A stretch of 64,000 nt of DNA from Oceanihabitans sp. 2_MG-2023 (GTDB lineage: Bacteria > Bacteroidota > Bacteroidia > Flavobacteriales > Flavobacteriaceae), in contig NZ_JAUOQT010000001.1 in NCBI RefSeq assembly GCF_030547245.1, positions 1-64,000 on the forward strand, read 5' to 3'. The notes under the pieces are model-generated. The model had not been told where the DNA came from. It saw only the letters and a list, made by a program, of their open reading frames with translations, and did not search any database. Positions within the stretch are counted from its first letter, which is position 1. Every line of letters begins with the position of its first letter. A program made the position numbers and the translations under genes. This document shows positions 45,850-54,799 of the stretch, piece by piece.

Positions 45850-46656
45850 TTAAGAACCTAAATACGCAGCATTAGCAGCACTTAATCCAGCTTGTAATGA
45901 ATGCAACTTGACTTCTGCTTTATTAAGATTACTTATAGCTTCGTCAAGCTGGTTTATTGTAATTTGGCTCACTTTTATCGCTTTTATATTTTCCTCTTTT
46001 GCTTTTTTATAAGCTTTTTGTAATTGGCTATAAATTAATGATTGAGCATTCATTGCATCCTCTTGCGAATTAGAAATGGCTTTTATATTTGAAACTAAAT
46101 TTATAGATTCTTGGTTCTCTAAATTAGCAATCCCATTAGATTCCATAATAGAAGATTGTGAATTAGAGGAAGATGTTAAAGCGACTAAAGCAAGTGTTAC
46201 TGCATTAGTTGCATCTTTTTCTGAAGTTATTATCCTATTAATCAATTCATTTGAAATAAGAGGATTCTTTGCTTTATTTCGAATTATTAAAGTATGAAGT
46301 TTTTTAATTACTTCTGCACTATAAATAAGCTTATTTACAACAGTTTTCATTGAAGAAGCCATTTTATCTATCCCATCATTTGCGGTTATGGTTTCACTTA
46401 AAGCTATATTAGATTTGCTCTCTAAATCTTTTGCTGCAGCAAGAATTTGTTCTATCAACAAAAGGTTGTTTTGTGCCTGTTTCTTAATCTCTTCAGAAGA
46501 AGTAAGAAATCCTTGAAATTTACTTGCTTTCTCTCTAAGCGAACTAACAATAGTTTGACATTGTTCAACTTCATATTGCGCATCAAATACTTGCGTTGTT
46601 AATTCATTAATTGCAGCTTGCTTTTTTTCGTTAATATTATATATGCTGTTTTTCAT
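45850..46656 (-). CDS. All-helical protein of the injection operon
   Basis: 268 residues, almost entirely helical with coiled-coil heptads, no hydrophobic anchor. NSIYNINEKKQAAINELTTQVF opens it; Ser/Asn-rich patches (ALTSSSNSQSSIMES) interrupt the helices. It resembles, in length, position of breaks, and the ...TLALVALTSSSN... segment, the N-terminal half of the 546-residue protein encoded just upstream. The pair may be paralogues. I recognise no named family. Candidate structural shaft, tape-measure partner or cargo. Confidence 0.55.
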   Translation of the reverse strand: MKNSIYNINEKKQAAINELTTQVFDAQYEVEQCQTIVSSLREKASKFQGFLTSSEEIKKQAQNNLLLIEQILAAAKDLESKSNIALSETITANDGIDKMASSMKTVVNKLIYSAEVIKKLHTLIIRNKAKNPLISNELINRIITSEKDATNAVTLALVALTSSSNSQSSIMESNGIANLENQESINLVSNIKAISNSQEDAMNAQSLIYSQLQKAYKKAKEENIKAIKVSQITINQLDEAISNLNKAEVKLHSLQAGLSAANAAYLGS

Positions 46657-46686
46657 GGTTTGCTTATTTATTTCATTTTAAATTCT

Positions 46687-48327
46687 TTAATCTTCCCAAT
46701 TTTGAAAAACAAATGATTTAGTATTCGTAGGGTTAGAAACTGCATTCGTGTATTCCCCTAAAAAATGAGGTTTTACTAAAGGAATTGTAAGAACAACTGG
46801 AGTATAACGATTACCTTTTACCATGATATTACCATAAACATCAGTACTTTCGGCACCTAATTTAGCAACATACATCGCTGTATTTACTTCCCCTTTTTTA
46901 GTGGTATCTTTTTTTAAGCTTGCTTCTATAAAATTACCACTAGAAACTTGCTCAGCTAAAAGTAAATTGAAATAAGGTTTTTCTATATTCTTCTCCTGAT
47001 ATTGATATTGCCTTGCTATATAATTTGGTAAAAACATACAGCGATAAATAACAGAAATATCTGGATTTGTTTTTGTTTGAATAATAAATGAAAATGTGGT
47101 TTCTATAGTTTCATTTAAAGGAGTAATAATTCGCTCTTCTTGTATGTCAAAGGTTTTAATATCTGGACCTATTAACGAATGTGCTAAACTAAATGACAGA
47201 GAAGGTATCGATAAAAAATCCTCAAAATTATTAATGTGTTTTTTATATACCGTTTTATAGATAGCATAAACTATAATTACATATTGTTCTCCTAACTGCA
47301 GTTTTTCTCCATCCGTATCATTTAATGCTTTTATAGTAATTGATAATTCAACCGAATCATCAAATTCCTTAATTTCTTTGAAATCCTTATTATTAGTACC
47401 TTTGGAAACAATTTGCTCTGCACTATTTAACTTAAAAATATTTTTGTTCTTCTCTTTTACCAAAAAGATAAAATACTTTTCTACTGGATTACTAATTGGT
47501 TGATTCGCTTTTTTAAACGGACTTTTTATAGTATCGAAACTAACGGAATAACTATCATTAGCATCCGCTTTTTCTAGTATTCTAAGATTTAAATTTAATT
47601 CTTTATTGTTCTTAAAATAAGCTAATTCTGCTGTCGATAAATTAATTACACTAGTTTTTAAATTCCCTTTTGCTTTTTCTTCTTTACGCTTTGTTTGACC
47701 AATCAAAACATTATCTGTTGTTATCCTATTGGAGACTTCTTCTAACTCTGACACAATAATTTTAAATAATTTTTCAACTAGTATATTGGTAGCGTTTGCT
47801 TTTTCAAATACTGTATTAGAAGAAATTTTTGCGGTAGACGAAGAAGCATTCATAGCTAATAGCGACGTCTTTTCAGCATCATAGGCTGTAATAACCATAA
47901 GATCATTAGCCTCACTTGCAAGTTGCTCAACAGCATCACCAAAATCTTCTGCTTTTATCCTACTAAAAACACTTGCTATATCTGAAGTTAATTTTAAAAT
48001 TGCATTTGCAGCTACCTGAACATTTGCAGCTGCAACTGCAGTATTTGTAATTGCTTGATCAACATCATTTTTTTCTTGCCTAGCATAGTCTAAAAGGTTA
48101 TTTGAAATATTACTAATATTTACTAGCTGCTTATTTATACTATGTTTTGTTTCAAATTCTTGATTTGTTATTTTTAGATTTTCTTGTGCTACAATCACAT
48201 CTCCTTGCAAATAATAATGACTAAAAAGTGAAGCATTTAATTGTGCATTTAATTTCTTTTGTTCTAACTCTTGTTCCTTTAAAACAGATAGAACAGTTGC
48301 GTGTAAATTCCCCTTATATGTATTCAA
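46687..48327 (-). CDS. Helical plus beta protein of the injection operon
   Basis: 546 residues. Residues 1-~255 are a helical/coiled-coil domain rich in Ala, Asn and Ser (AITNTAVAAANVQVAANAIL; DAEKTSLLAMNASSSTAKIS). The C-terminal ~290 residues switch to beta-rich sequence (VEKYFIFLVKEKNKNIFKL; SFSLAHSLIGPDIKTFDIQEERIITPL; NIMVKGNRYTPVVLTIPLVKPHFLGEY). No signal peptide. Two-domain layout fits a fibre, spike-associated or effector protein; I cannot tell which. It is encoded directly after PAAR, a place often used for cargo or tip proteins. Confidence 0.55.
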   Translation of the reverse strand: MNTYKGNLHATVLSVLKEQELEQKKLNAQLNASLFSHYYLQGDVIVAQENLKITNQEFETKHSINKQLVNISNISNNLLDYARQEKNDVDQAITNTAVAAANVQVAANAILKLTSDIASVFSRIKAEDFGDAVEQLASEANDLMVITAYDAEKTSLLAMNASSSTAKISSNTVFEKANATNILVEKLFKIIVSELEEVSNRITTDNVLIGQTKRKEEKAKGNLKTSVINLSTAELAYFKNNKELNLNLRILEKADANDSYSVSFDTIKSPFKKANQPISNPVEKYFIFLVKEKNKNIFKLNSAEQIVSKGTNNKDFKEIKEFDDSVELSITIKALNDTDGEKLQLGEQYVIIVYAIYKTVYKKHINNFEDFLSIPSLSFSLAHSLIGPDIKTFDIQEERIITPLNETIETTFSFIIQTKTNPDISVIYRCMFLPNYIARQYQYQEKNIEKPYFNLLLAEQVSSGNFIEASLKKDTTKKGEVNTAMYVAKLGAESTDVYGNIMVKGNRYTPVVLTIPLVKPHFLGEYTNAVSNPTNTKSFVFQNWED

Positions 48328-48359
48328 AATATTCGTTTTAATAATTCCAACTCTATATT

Positions 48360-48659
48360 TTACCCTCCTATAATTACGTTTGGAGCGCCTATTACTATTT
48401 TACCTCCATGTGCTGTAGTATCTCCAACTCTAGCTGCTGGCATACCTCCAATTAAAACGGTTGCAGACCCTGTAGCAATGGAATCTAGTGGACCAACACA
48501 AACTAAAGCATCTCCAACCTTTGCTGCTGGCATACCACCAATTAGCACCGTTGGTTCTCCTGGGCCTAGAATTGGGCCTCCAACATGAGGAATAGGAGGT
48601 ACTCCTGATGTTTGCATTGGACATTCGTGAAAATCGGTTACTCTTGCTGCTTCTGGCAT
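48360..48659 (-). CDS. PAAR-domain spike tip protein
   Basis: 99 residues, one PAAR domain. MPEAARVTDFHECPM, HVGGPILGPGEPTVLIGGMPAAKVGD and the second VLIGGMPAARVGDTTAHGG give the repeats and the His/Cys ligands of the zinc-bound tip. It caps the VgrG-like spike that is encoded 12 bp upstream. No toxin extension is fused to it. Confidence 0.92.
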   Translation of the reverse strand: MPEAARVTDFHECPMQTSGVPPIPHVGGPILGPGEPTVLIGGMPAAKVGDALVCVGPLDSIATGSATVLIGGMPAARVGDTTAHGGKIVIGAPNVIIGG

Positions 48660-48671
48660 ATTTCTTTTTGT

Positions 48672-50471
48672 TTAATTTATCATTACCATTGCTCCTTGAA
48701 GCGTTAATTGTCCTCCTCCTTGAACACTTGCTGAAGCACTTCCTTCTGCCGAAAATTCTACATCTGCTTTATGTTGAATATTTAGACCTTTTACATTCAC
48801 ATCTCCTCCTTGAGCTACTAATGAAATTCCTTGAGCACCTATAATACTAACTTTTTCACTCGAATCAATAGAAATGCTTTTCGGACTTTTTAATTCAATA
48901 CCAGTTTGAGACATGGTAATTGTATTGTCATTTTGATCTTGAATAATAATTTGTTTATCAGCATCACTAAACACAACTTTATTCTTATCTGGAGTTGTAA
49001 TTGTGAATGTTTGATTTTCGTCATCAAAAATAATTTCAATACCAGATTTAGACACTATTGCTTTAGTGGAATTGTGCGGATTAGGATTAAGACCTTCCGA
49101 CGGTTTTAACTTCGGATTGCTATATAAACTTCCTAATATTATTGGAAATCTTGGGTCTTCATTTAAAAAACCAACCACAACCTCATCGCCAATTTCAGGC
49201 ATAAAAAAAGCACCTGCATTATTAGAAGCATAAAAACTAGAAAGTCTAGCCCAAAGTCCTTCTCCTGAAGTATTAAAAAGTGGTACATCTACCAAAATTC
49301 GGTATTGATTTTCTGGGTCTTGGTCTATTTTTTTTACGGTTGCAGTAAACAGTCCATTTACACCAGATAATAAACCTGAAGGAGAAATTGCTTTAGTCTT
49401 ATTTTGCTTAGCAATCCATTCATCTGAAAGTCCGATTCCGTATTCTGTCATCCAATTACCATCAGAAATATTATGAGTTACTTTAGATACTAAATGATCT
49501 CCATTAAAGCGATCTCCCACTGCACTTAAGGTGATGTATTTGCCTATTTGAACTGAAGGATTACCCGGACATACAACTTTGCCTTGTATTTTTGATAAAT
49601 TATTTTTAATTAGTTGAGCTTGGTTCCAATTTTCGAGCTCGTCGTTTTTAATTGGTGCTGGCGATTGTAAATCAAAAGTTTTTAACCCTACCACTTCTGA
49701 AAGTTTTGTACTTGATAAATTGCCAGGACCAGAAAAACTATTCTTCATTTCTGCATCAATTAATTCTTGATTTGCATAGTCCCAAGAACTAGATTTCACT
49801 TTATCTAATTGACTAACAGCATTAAGATTTGCATGAAACTCATAAAGATTATTACCAGATTCTATTTCTAAAACTGAGGTTGTATCACTATCTGGTTTTT
49901 CAACAGAAACTTTACCATTAATCGTTTTTACTATTAAACCATTAGCTGCGGCTCTTGCTAATATAAAATCCCAATCGGTTGTATCATATTGTACTTGTTG
50001 TGGCCAAATAAAAGTTGTAGCAGTAATATTGGTAGTGATACCTGAATAGGTTCCTAAAATAGACGTCAAGATATCGCTATCACTTGTTTTTATAAAGGTT
50101 TTACTTTTTCTACCAACTGTTGTTTTAATTGCTTCATCACTACATGTTACAATAAGTGCGGAACCTATAATATGGTCAATACGTATGGTTTGTTCCGTAA
50201 TAATTCCTTTGAAAATAATTTTGTTATTATTATCATATCCAGCTTCAATACTAATTTCTCTACCAGGAAGAAATGTATCAGAAGAACTCGCTTGAAATGT
50301 TCCAGTACTAAAATCACCATCCAGAATTTCAATTTGAGCTGTACTTATTTTATTAACTGCATGTTCTACTTTAATAGAATATACTCGATTTTCATCTGGA
50401 ATAGTACTACCACCAACTTTTACTACAAAAGTTACAATTCCTCCACTACCTATATCATTTCTTACTGCCAT
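48672..50471 (-). CDS. VgrG/gp5-gp27-like spike protein
   Basis: 599 residues. N-terminal gp27-like part (to about 340), then an OB-fold region with PEIGDEVVVGFLNEDPRFPIILGSLYS near 425-450, the hallmark of VgrG/Afp8-like spikes. The C-terminal ~150 residues are an Ile/Val/Ser-rich beta-needle (KSISIDSSEKVSIIGAQGISLVAQGGDVNVKG) ending GGGQLTLQGAMVMIN, which should bind the PAAR tip. Single-copy; located between tube and PAAR. Confidence 0.92.
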   Translation of the reverse strand: MAVRNDIGSGGIVTFVVKVGGSTIPDENRVYSIKVEHAVNKISTAQIEILDGDFSTGTFQASSSDTFLPGREISIEAGYDNNNKIIFKGIITEQTIRIDHIIGSALIVTCSDEAIKTTVGRKSKTFIKTSDSDILTSILGTYSGITTNITATTFIWPQQVQYDTTDWDFILARAAANGLIVKTINGKVSVEKPDSDTTSVLEIESGNNLYEFHANLNAVSQLDKVKSSSWDYANQELIDAEMKNSFSGPGNLSSTKLSEVVGLKTFDLQSPAPIKNDELENWNQAQLIKNNLSKIQGKVVCPGNPSVQIGKYITLSAVGDRFNGDHLVSKVTHNISDGNWMTEYGIGLSDEWIAKQNKTKAISPSGLLSGVNGLFTATVKKIDQDPENQYRILVDVPLFNTSGEGLWARLSSFYASNNAGAFFMPEIGDEVVVGFLNEDPRFPIILGSLYSNPKLKPSEGLNPNPHNSTKAIVSKSGIEIIFDDENQTFTITTPDKNKVVFSDADKQIIIQDQNDNTITMSQTGIELKSPKSISIDSSEKVSIIGAQGISLVAQGGDVNVKGLNIQHKADVEFSAEGSASASVQGGGQLTLQGAMVMIN

Positions 50472-50509
50472 TGGTTTATTTTTAATTAAAGTTTAAAGAA
50501 TTATTGCTT

Positions 50510-50974
50510 TTAGTTTCCATTTGAAATTGTTAATTGTTCGTAAGCAATTTCTAAGGTATCTATTGCGACTTCACTTCCATCCGATTTAAGATCTGTACTC
50601 GTAATTTTAGTTGGCCAAGCGTTGTTAAGTTCCCATTGCATAGTAACCTCGCTTTTTTCATTTAATAATTTGATAAATACTGTCCTTCGTTTAATAGTAT
50701 TCATTGAGATTTCTGCATGCCATTTCCAGAATGTATTATCATTAACAAACACACCTCGTTTCATAGTAATGTTACCATACTTTACAATTCCAGGCATTTT
50801 CTCTGTTGAAAAAAGTTTACTATTACTATGTCGATATTCTATAATCTGATTTTCTACATCCATTCCTGAAACTTCTTGAAATGCTACACCTTGTAGTTCG
50901 GTTCCTAGATCTACTTCAAATCTAAACTTTGGCATTGGCCAAGTTGCGTTTTCTTTACTTCCATCTATTGCCAT
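50510..50974 (-). CDS. Contractile injection system tube protein
   Basis: 154 residues, T4 gp19/Afp1-like tube fold. PMPKFRFEVDLGTELQGVAFQEVSGMDVENQIIEYRHSN is the conserved opening, then MPGIVKYGNITMKRG and WELNNAWPTKITSTDLKSDGSEVAIDTLEIAYEQ. Forms the inner tube. Only one copy is present, where Afp-like clusters usually carry two or three tube variants. Confidence 0.92.
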   Translation of the reverse strand: MAIDGSKENATWPMPKFRFEVDLGTELQGVAFQEVSGMDVENQIIEYRHSNSKLFSTEKMPGIVKYGNITMKRGVFVNDNTFWKWHAEISMNTIKRRTVFIKLLNEKSEVTMQWELNNAWPTKITSTDLKSDGSEVAIDTLEIAYEQLTISNGN

Positions 50975-50992
50975 ATTTTTAGTTTTCTTGTT

Positions 50993-52570
50993 TTAGTTTG
51001 ATTTTTTCATTTGAATTACAAATGAAAAAACAATAAACTCTACTGGTCGTACTATAGATACACCTACACTTACAATCATATTATCATTTAAAATATCTTG
51101 ATTAGTCATGGTTTCATTTAAACCACATCTCACAAAAAAAGCGTCTTCTTGTGTTACTCCTTGAAAGCCACCCTGCCTCCAAATGGAAGTCAAAAAATTA
51201 CTTATCATCTTTTTTACAACTAACCAAGTATTACTATCATTGGGTTCAAAAACAAAAGCTTTTGTAGCAAGTTTACAGGACTGTTCTAAAAAAATAAGCA
51301 TTCTACGAACGGGTATATACCTCCAATCGGTACTATTACCATCTAGAGTTCTTGCCCCCCAAACTAGCACACTATTACCACTAAAAAACCGAATTGCATT
51401 AATAGACTTTCCAGAAACTGCATCTACATTTAAGCCAGCTTGATCTATACTTGATAATTTAATAGGTAAAGAAACAGCTCCAACTATAGATGTATTTGCT
51501 GGAGCTTTCCATACACCTTCTTGATTATCTGTTGTTGTGATAACACCTGCCATTGCACCACTTGGCGGAAGCATATTAGCTACTATTAGTGTTTCTTTAA
51601 TAATTAAAGAATATAAAGGACTTGCAGTTAACAAAGCTCTATTAAGCGCTTCTATAGTTAGATTTGTATCCTCCAAACCCCTAATCATTTTAAAGATTTT
51701 AGTTATATTTTGATTTGCGTTTTCAGCAAGGCTTAATAACGCTTCTAATTGTTCTAAATCTCCACCAAATAAACTGTTAAAATCAATATCCGTTTGCTGC
51801 ATCATGGTAGTTCCTATAAAAGGATAATAAGCACAACCAAAAGACAAGCCTCTAGCTCCTGTATTATTTCGAAAGGTTTCAATATCATCCAAATAAAGTA
51901 TAGGATCAGGATCACGACCACCAATAACATCAAAAATGCTAATTGCTGTTTGCATTTCTAAATTTTGAAATAACATAGATTGCATAAGTGTTGCATTATT
52001 TACAACAGAAAGCAAAGTAGCTTCCGGACAAATATACATGGTTGGCTCCTGCTCTTTTTTTAATAAAGCAATTCCGTTTTGTAAGTCGTTTAATTGCACA
52101 TTAGAGTTTACAATTTGATCGCCAGGATGCATTGGTGTTTTAGAAGGACATCCATAAGTTCCTACAGAAACAATATAGGCGTCTTCTCCTCCATTTTCGT
52201 AAAACAGACGAATACTATTATACATATAATAAATAGTGTTTGGATCTGGCACTATCGCATAGAAATCACCTGCAATAGTAATACAACTTCCTTTTATTGG
52301 TTTTTGCTTTTGCTTTACCAGATAATATTCTGGACTATATTGTTGTTTTGGTATTGCCGAAGCTGGAGCATCTGGATAACAGAATATAAATTTAAATTCT
52401 GCGAATGATGAGATTTTTGTGGGTATGTTAAAATACGATTTTCCTTCATAAGAAGCTTGAGGAGTATAGCCAATAAAAGCTGGAATAGCTGTTGGCACAG
52501 GAAGTATAGAGTTATGAAAAGCATTTACTTCCTCTATATAAACTCCAGGTGTTTTATATTTTGCAGTCAT
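50993..52570 (-). CDS. Contractile sheath protein
   Basis: 525 residues, phage tail-sheath family. It opens with YKTPGVYIEEVNAFHNSILPVPTAIPAFIGYT, the standard N-terminal handle, has the variable outer domain around 100-300 (FYENGGEDAYIVSVGTYG; ICPEATLLS), and ends with the conserved core WRQGGFQGVTQEDAFFVRCG and VSIVRPVEFIVFSFVIQM. It is a single-chain sheath, unlike the TssB/TssC pair of T6SS. Only one sheath gene is present; Afp has three. Confidence 0.93.
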   Translation of the reverse strand: MTAKYKTPGVYIEEVNAFHNSILPVPTAIPAFIGYTPQASYEGKSYFNIPTKISSFAEFKFIFCYPDAPASAIPKQQYSPEYYLVKQKQKPIKGSCITIAGDFYAIVPDPNTIYYMYNSIRLFYENGGEDAYIVSVGTYGCPSKTPMHPGDQIVNSNVQLNDLQNGIALLKKEQEPTMYICPEATLLSVVNNATLMQSMLFQNLEMQTAISIFDVIGGRDPDPILYLDDIETFRNNTGARGLSFGCAYYPFIGTTMMQQTDIDFNSLFGGDLEQLEALLSLAENANQNITKIFKMIRGLEDTNLTIEALNRALLTASPLYSLIIKETLIVANMLPPSGAMAGVITTTDNQEGVWKAPANTSIVGAVSLPIKLSSIDQAGLNVDAVSGKSINAIRFFSGNSVLVWGARTLDGNSTDWRYIPVRRMLIFLEQSCKLATKAFVFEPNDSNTWLVVKKMISNFLTSIWRQGGFQGVTQEDAFFVRCGLNETMTNQDILNDNMIVSVGVSIVRPVEFIVFSFVIQMKKSN

Positions 52571-52597
52571 AGCGTTCTATTTTATTAGTTACATATA

Positions 52598-53407
52598 TTA
52601 TATATAAATATATATTTGTGACAATAGCTTTTGATTTCCATGTTCTATGCTAATCTCCAAGTTTTGAGGGCTTGCGTTAGGCAAACCAGAGAAAATCTCC
52701 TTAGTTATTACTTGATTATTTTCTTCTTTTACATCAATCAAATCGAATGTATACTTTGGTGTTTGGCTTAATTTTAAAGGTTTATTAGCAGTAAAGCTTA
52801 TTGCTTGTTGTCCATTTTTTAACACAACTTGTTTAGGTGCACCAAAAGACACATCGACATTACCTTGAATAGAAGGATTAGATAGATTTCTATTAATAAT
52901 ATGATATTGCCAAAAAGTTGCTCTAGCTGTTAAGGCTATTAAAAACTCTTGCCTTTCAGAAGAAGCTTCAATAATATCCTGAAAATAGATTTTTATAGTC
53001 GCAAATTTATCATTGCTATTTTCGGCACTTGGTTTAGGGATTAATTCTACCGTATTGGGGTTGCTTTTGTTTTCTATAGCATTACTAGCATATAAATAAG
53101 AAGGAATAAAACCAAAAGGAATATTGGTGTAATTGTAAAAATCGGAATCTGATATTACCATATTAAAATCAAAATAGTTGTTGGTAGTTACACTTTCTAT
53201 AGATTTTAAAAATGCTTCTGTAGCGAACTCTGAATTAATAAATATGTTTAACGAATCCTGCATCGTTTGTATTTGAATATCAAATCGATTCTTTATTTGT
53301 TCTGTTATCCATCCTAAAGACAGACTAACCCCTTCTGCTAAAGAAGCATTAAAGTACTCATGCGTTATTTTAATAGTGCATATTTTTTTATAGGAAACTG
53401 TACTCAT
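52598..53407 (-). CDS. First gene of injection operon, unknown
   Basis: 269 residues, no signal peptide. A conserved-looking stretch is FLIALTARATFWQYHIINRN (aromatic-rich), with a beta-rich remainder (QQAISFTANKPLKLS; TYTFDLIDVKEEN-type). I do not recognise it. Position directly ahead of the sheath suggests a cap, terminator or assembly protein, but the DUF4255/Afp16 cap pattern is not seen. It starts the operon; no promoter with a clear TAnnTTTG box lies upstream. Confidence 0.5.
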   Translation of the reverse strand: MSTVSYKKICTIKITHEYFNASLAEGVSLSLGWITEQIKNRFDIQIQTMQDSLNIFINSEFATEAFLKSIESVTTNNYFDFNMVISDSDFYNYTNIPFGFIPSYLYASNAIENKSNPNTVELIPKPSAENSNDKFATIKIYFQDIIEASSERQEFLIALTARATFWQYHIINRNLSNPSIQGNVDVSFGAPKQVVLKNGQQAISFTANKPLKLSQTPKYTFDLIDVKEENNQVITKEIFSGLPNASPQNLEISIEHGNQKLLSQIYIYI

Positions 53408-53918
53408 AATTAATTTCTATAGTTATTAGAATAATAGCTATTGATATAATTCAAAAAACAGTAAAGTTTAATTACACGAAAAGGAATAATAATTTTCAAC
53501 GAAAGCTTTTCTGTTTTACTAAAAAAAACCAATAATAATCTAAGACAGTATATTATACCATCCTGCTATTTGTTGTTTTATTCAGTATCAACAGAATTAA
53601 TGTTGATTTCTGTGGGAGAACTTAAATGTACGAAATTATTTGATTTTAAGAACGTTACACATAAAATAAGTTAAAGCGAGATTGATTTAAACTTATTATT
53701 GGGATTAACTTCGCTGTGCTTGTTATTCCCTCAAAGCGCAGCTTTGAAAAAGATAAAGCTGTACTTACAAATTCAAGCTAGCTTGATTTGACATGCTTAA
53801 AAGAGGACTAACTTCGCTTTGCTCGTTTCTCCTCGAAAGCTCCGCTTTGAAAAAAGAAAAGTTGCATTTACAAATTCAAGCGAGCTTGATTTGACATGCA
53901 ACTTTTCTTTTTATTTGT
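53408..53918. other. Gene-free stretch with two tandem repeat units
   Basis: 511 bp without a gene. The left part (to about 53690) is AT-rich and shows nothing I can assign. The right part holds two repeat units of about 103 bp ending at the tRNA gene. Confidence 0.6.
53698..53908. repeat. Tandem ~103-bp intergenic repeat, two copies
   Basis: The block TTACAAATTCAAGC-nAGCTTGATTTG occurs at 53765 and 53868. Each unit also holds TAACTTCGCT, a CAAAGC/GCTTTG segment and an inner inverted repeat (CAAATTCAAGC / GCTTGATTTG). The copy near the tRNA has long outer arms AAAAGAAAAGTTGCAT / ATGCAACTTTTCTTTT and could terminate the tRNA transcript; the far copy has degenerate outer arms. Confidence 0.65.
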
Positions 53919-53991
53919 GACCTCGAGAGGATTCGAACCTCCAACCCTCAGAGCCGAAATCTGATATTCTATCCAGTTGAACTACGAGGCC
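53919..53991 (-). tRNA. tRNA-Arg (anticodon UCG)
   Basis: Cloverleaf: acceptor GGCCTCG (53991-53985) with CGAGGTC plus discriminator A; anticodon stem TCAGA/TCTGA with loop TTTCGGC, so the anticodon is TCG; T-loop GGTTCGAATCC. 73 nt, no encoded CCA. It reads CGA-type arginine codons. Confidence 0.95.
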
Positions 53992-54096
53992 ATAATTCCT
54001 GCGAAAGCAGGAATCTTATTTAATTGCAGTAATAACTACCCTTAGCATTCTACTAAACAGACTGCTTGGGTGTTTTACTCCGGAAATAACATATGT

Positions 54097-54546
54097 TTAA
54101 GACAATTTTGCCTTTACAATAGTAGAAATTGTTTTACCATCTGCCTGTCCTGCAAGTTTTTGGTTTACCATTCCCATTACTTTTCCCATATCTTTCATGC
54201 CTACTGCACCAGTTGCTGCAATAGTTTCTACTACTACTTTTTCAATTTCTGCTTCGCTAAGTTGTGCTGGTAAAAACTGACTAATAACTTCGGCTTGTGC
54301 TAGTTCTGGTTCTGCTAAATCTTCTCTGTTTTGTTCCGAAAAAATGGCTGCACTATCTTTACGTTGTTTAACTAATTTAGAAAGTATTTTTATTTCTTGA
54401 TCTTCGGTTATTTCTTCTTTAGATCCTGTTTCTGTTTGTGCTAAAAGTATTTCAGATTTCACTGCTCTTAATGCAGCTAATGCTGTTTGATCTTTAGATT
54501 TCATTGCAGCTTTCATCGCTGTCATTATATCTTGTTGTAAGCTCAT
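54097..54546 (-). CDS. GatB/YqeY domain protein
   Basis: 149 residues from MSLQQDIMTAMKAAMKSKD; an upstream ATG (54570) adds eight residues outside the family. LAALRAVKSEILLAQTETG, the repeated-lysine/glutamine helices, LSEAEIEKVVVETIAATGAVGMKDMGKVMGMV, and the end GQADGKTISTIVKAKLS are family features. The fold is shared with the C-terminal part of the GatB amidotransferase; a stand-alone function is not fixed. It follows ftsZ after a terminator, a common gene order in this group. Confidence 0.88.
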   Translation of the reverse strand: MSLQQDIMTAMKAAMKSKDQTALAALRAVKSEILLAQTETGSKEEITEDQEIKILSKLVKQRKDSAAIFSEQNREDLAEPELAQAEVISQFLPAQLSEAEIEKVVVETIAATGAVGMKDMGKVMGMVNQKLAGQADGKTISTIVKAKLS

Positions 54547-54665
54547 AATAGTATTTATTTTGAATTGCAAAGATATGAAAAAGCGAGCAGTTGACTCTAT
54601 AGAGTTTTAAAGCATTTCAACAGAAGAACACTTTCATTTAAAAGATTTCCACTTTCGTGGTAATA

Positions 54666-54703
54666 CAAAAACCCGAAAAACCTCTGGGTGAGTTTTTCGG
54701 GTT
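54666..54703 (-). terminator. Terminator of the dcw/ftsZ transcript
   Basis: AACCCGAAAAAC (54670-54681) pairs with GTTTTTCGGGTT (54692-54703); a T-run follows on the minus strand. Confidence 0.85.
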
Positions 54704-54799
54704 AGTTGAAGTTAAACACTAAACTTAACTTTTTATTTTAAGAGATTTCGTTATGAAAACGAAGGCATGCAACTACGCCTTTTTAAAAATAGAGTTTCC

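Noticed and set aside
50993-52570. Type VI secretion system
   Set aside because: The sheath is a single phage-type chain rather than TssB/TssC, and no TssJLM membrane complex, TssK or ClpV is present, so the cluster is of the extracellular contractile type.
53408-53918. CRISPR array
   Set aside because: Only two repeat units of ~103 bp occur, without short regular spacers or cas genes.
53919-53991. attB-type integration site at the tRNA for a mobile element
   Set aside because: I found no repeat of the tRNA 3' end at the other side of the injection operon and no integrase in the window.
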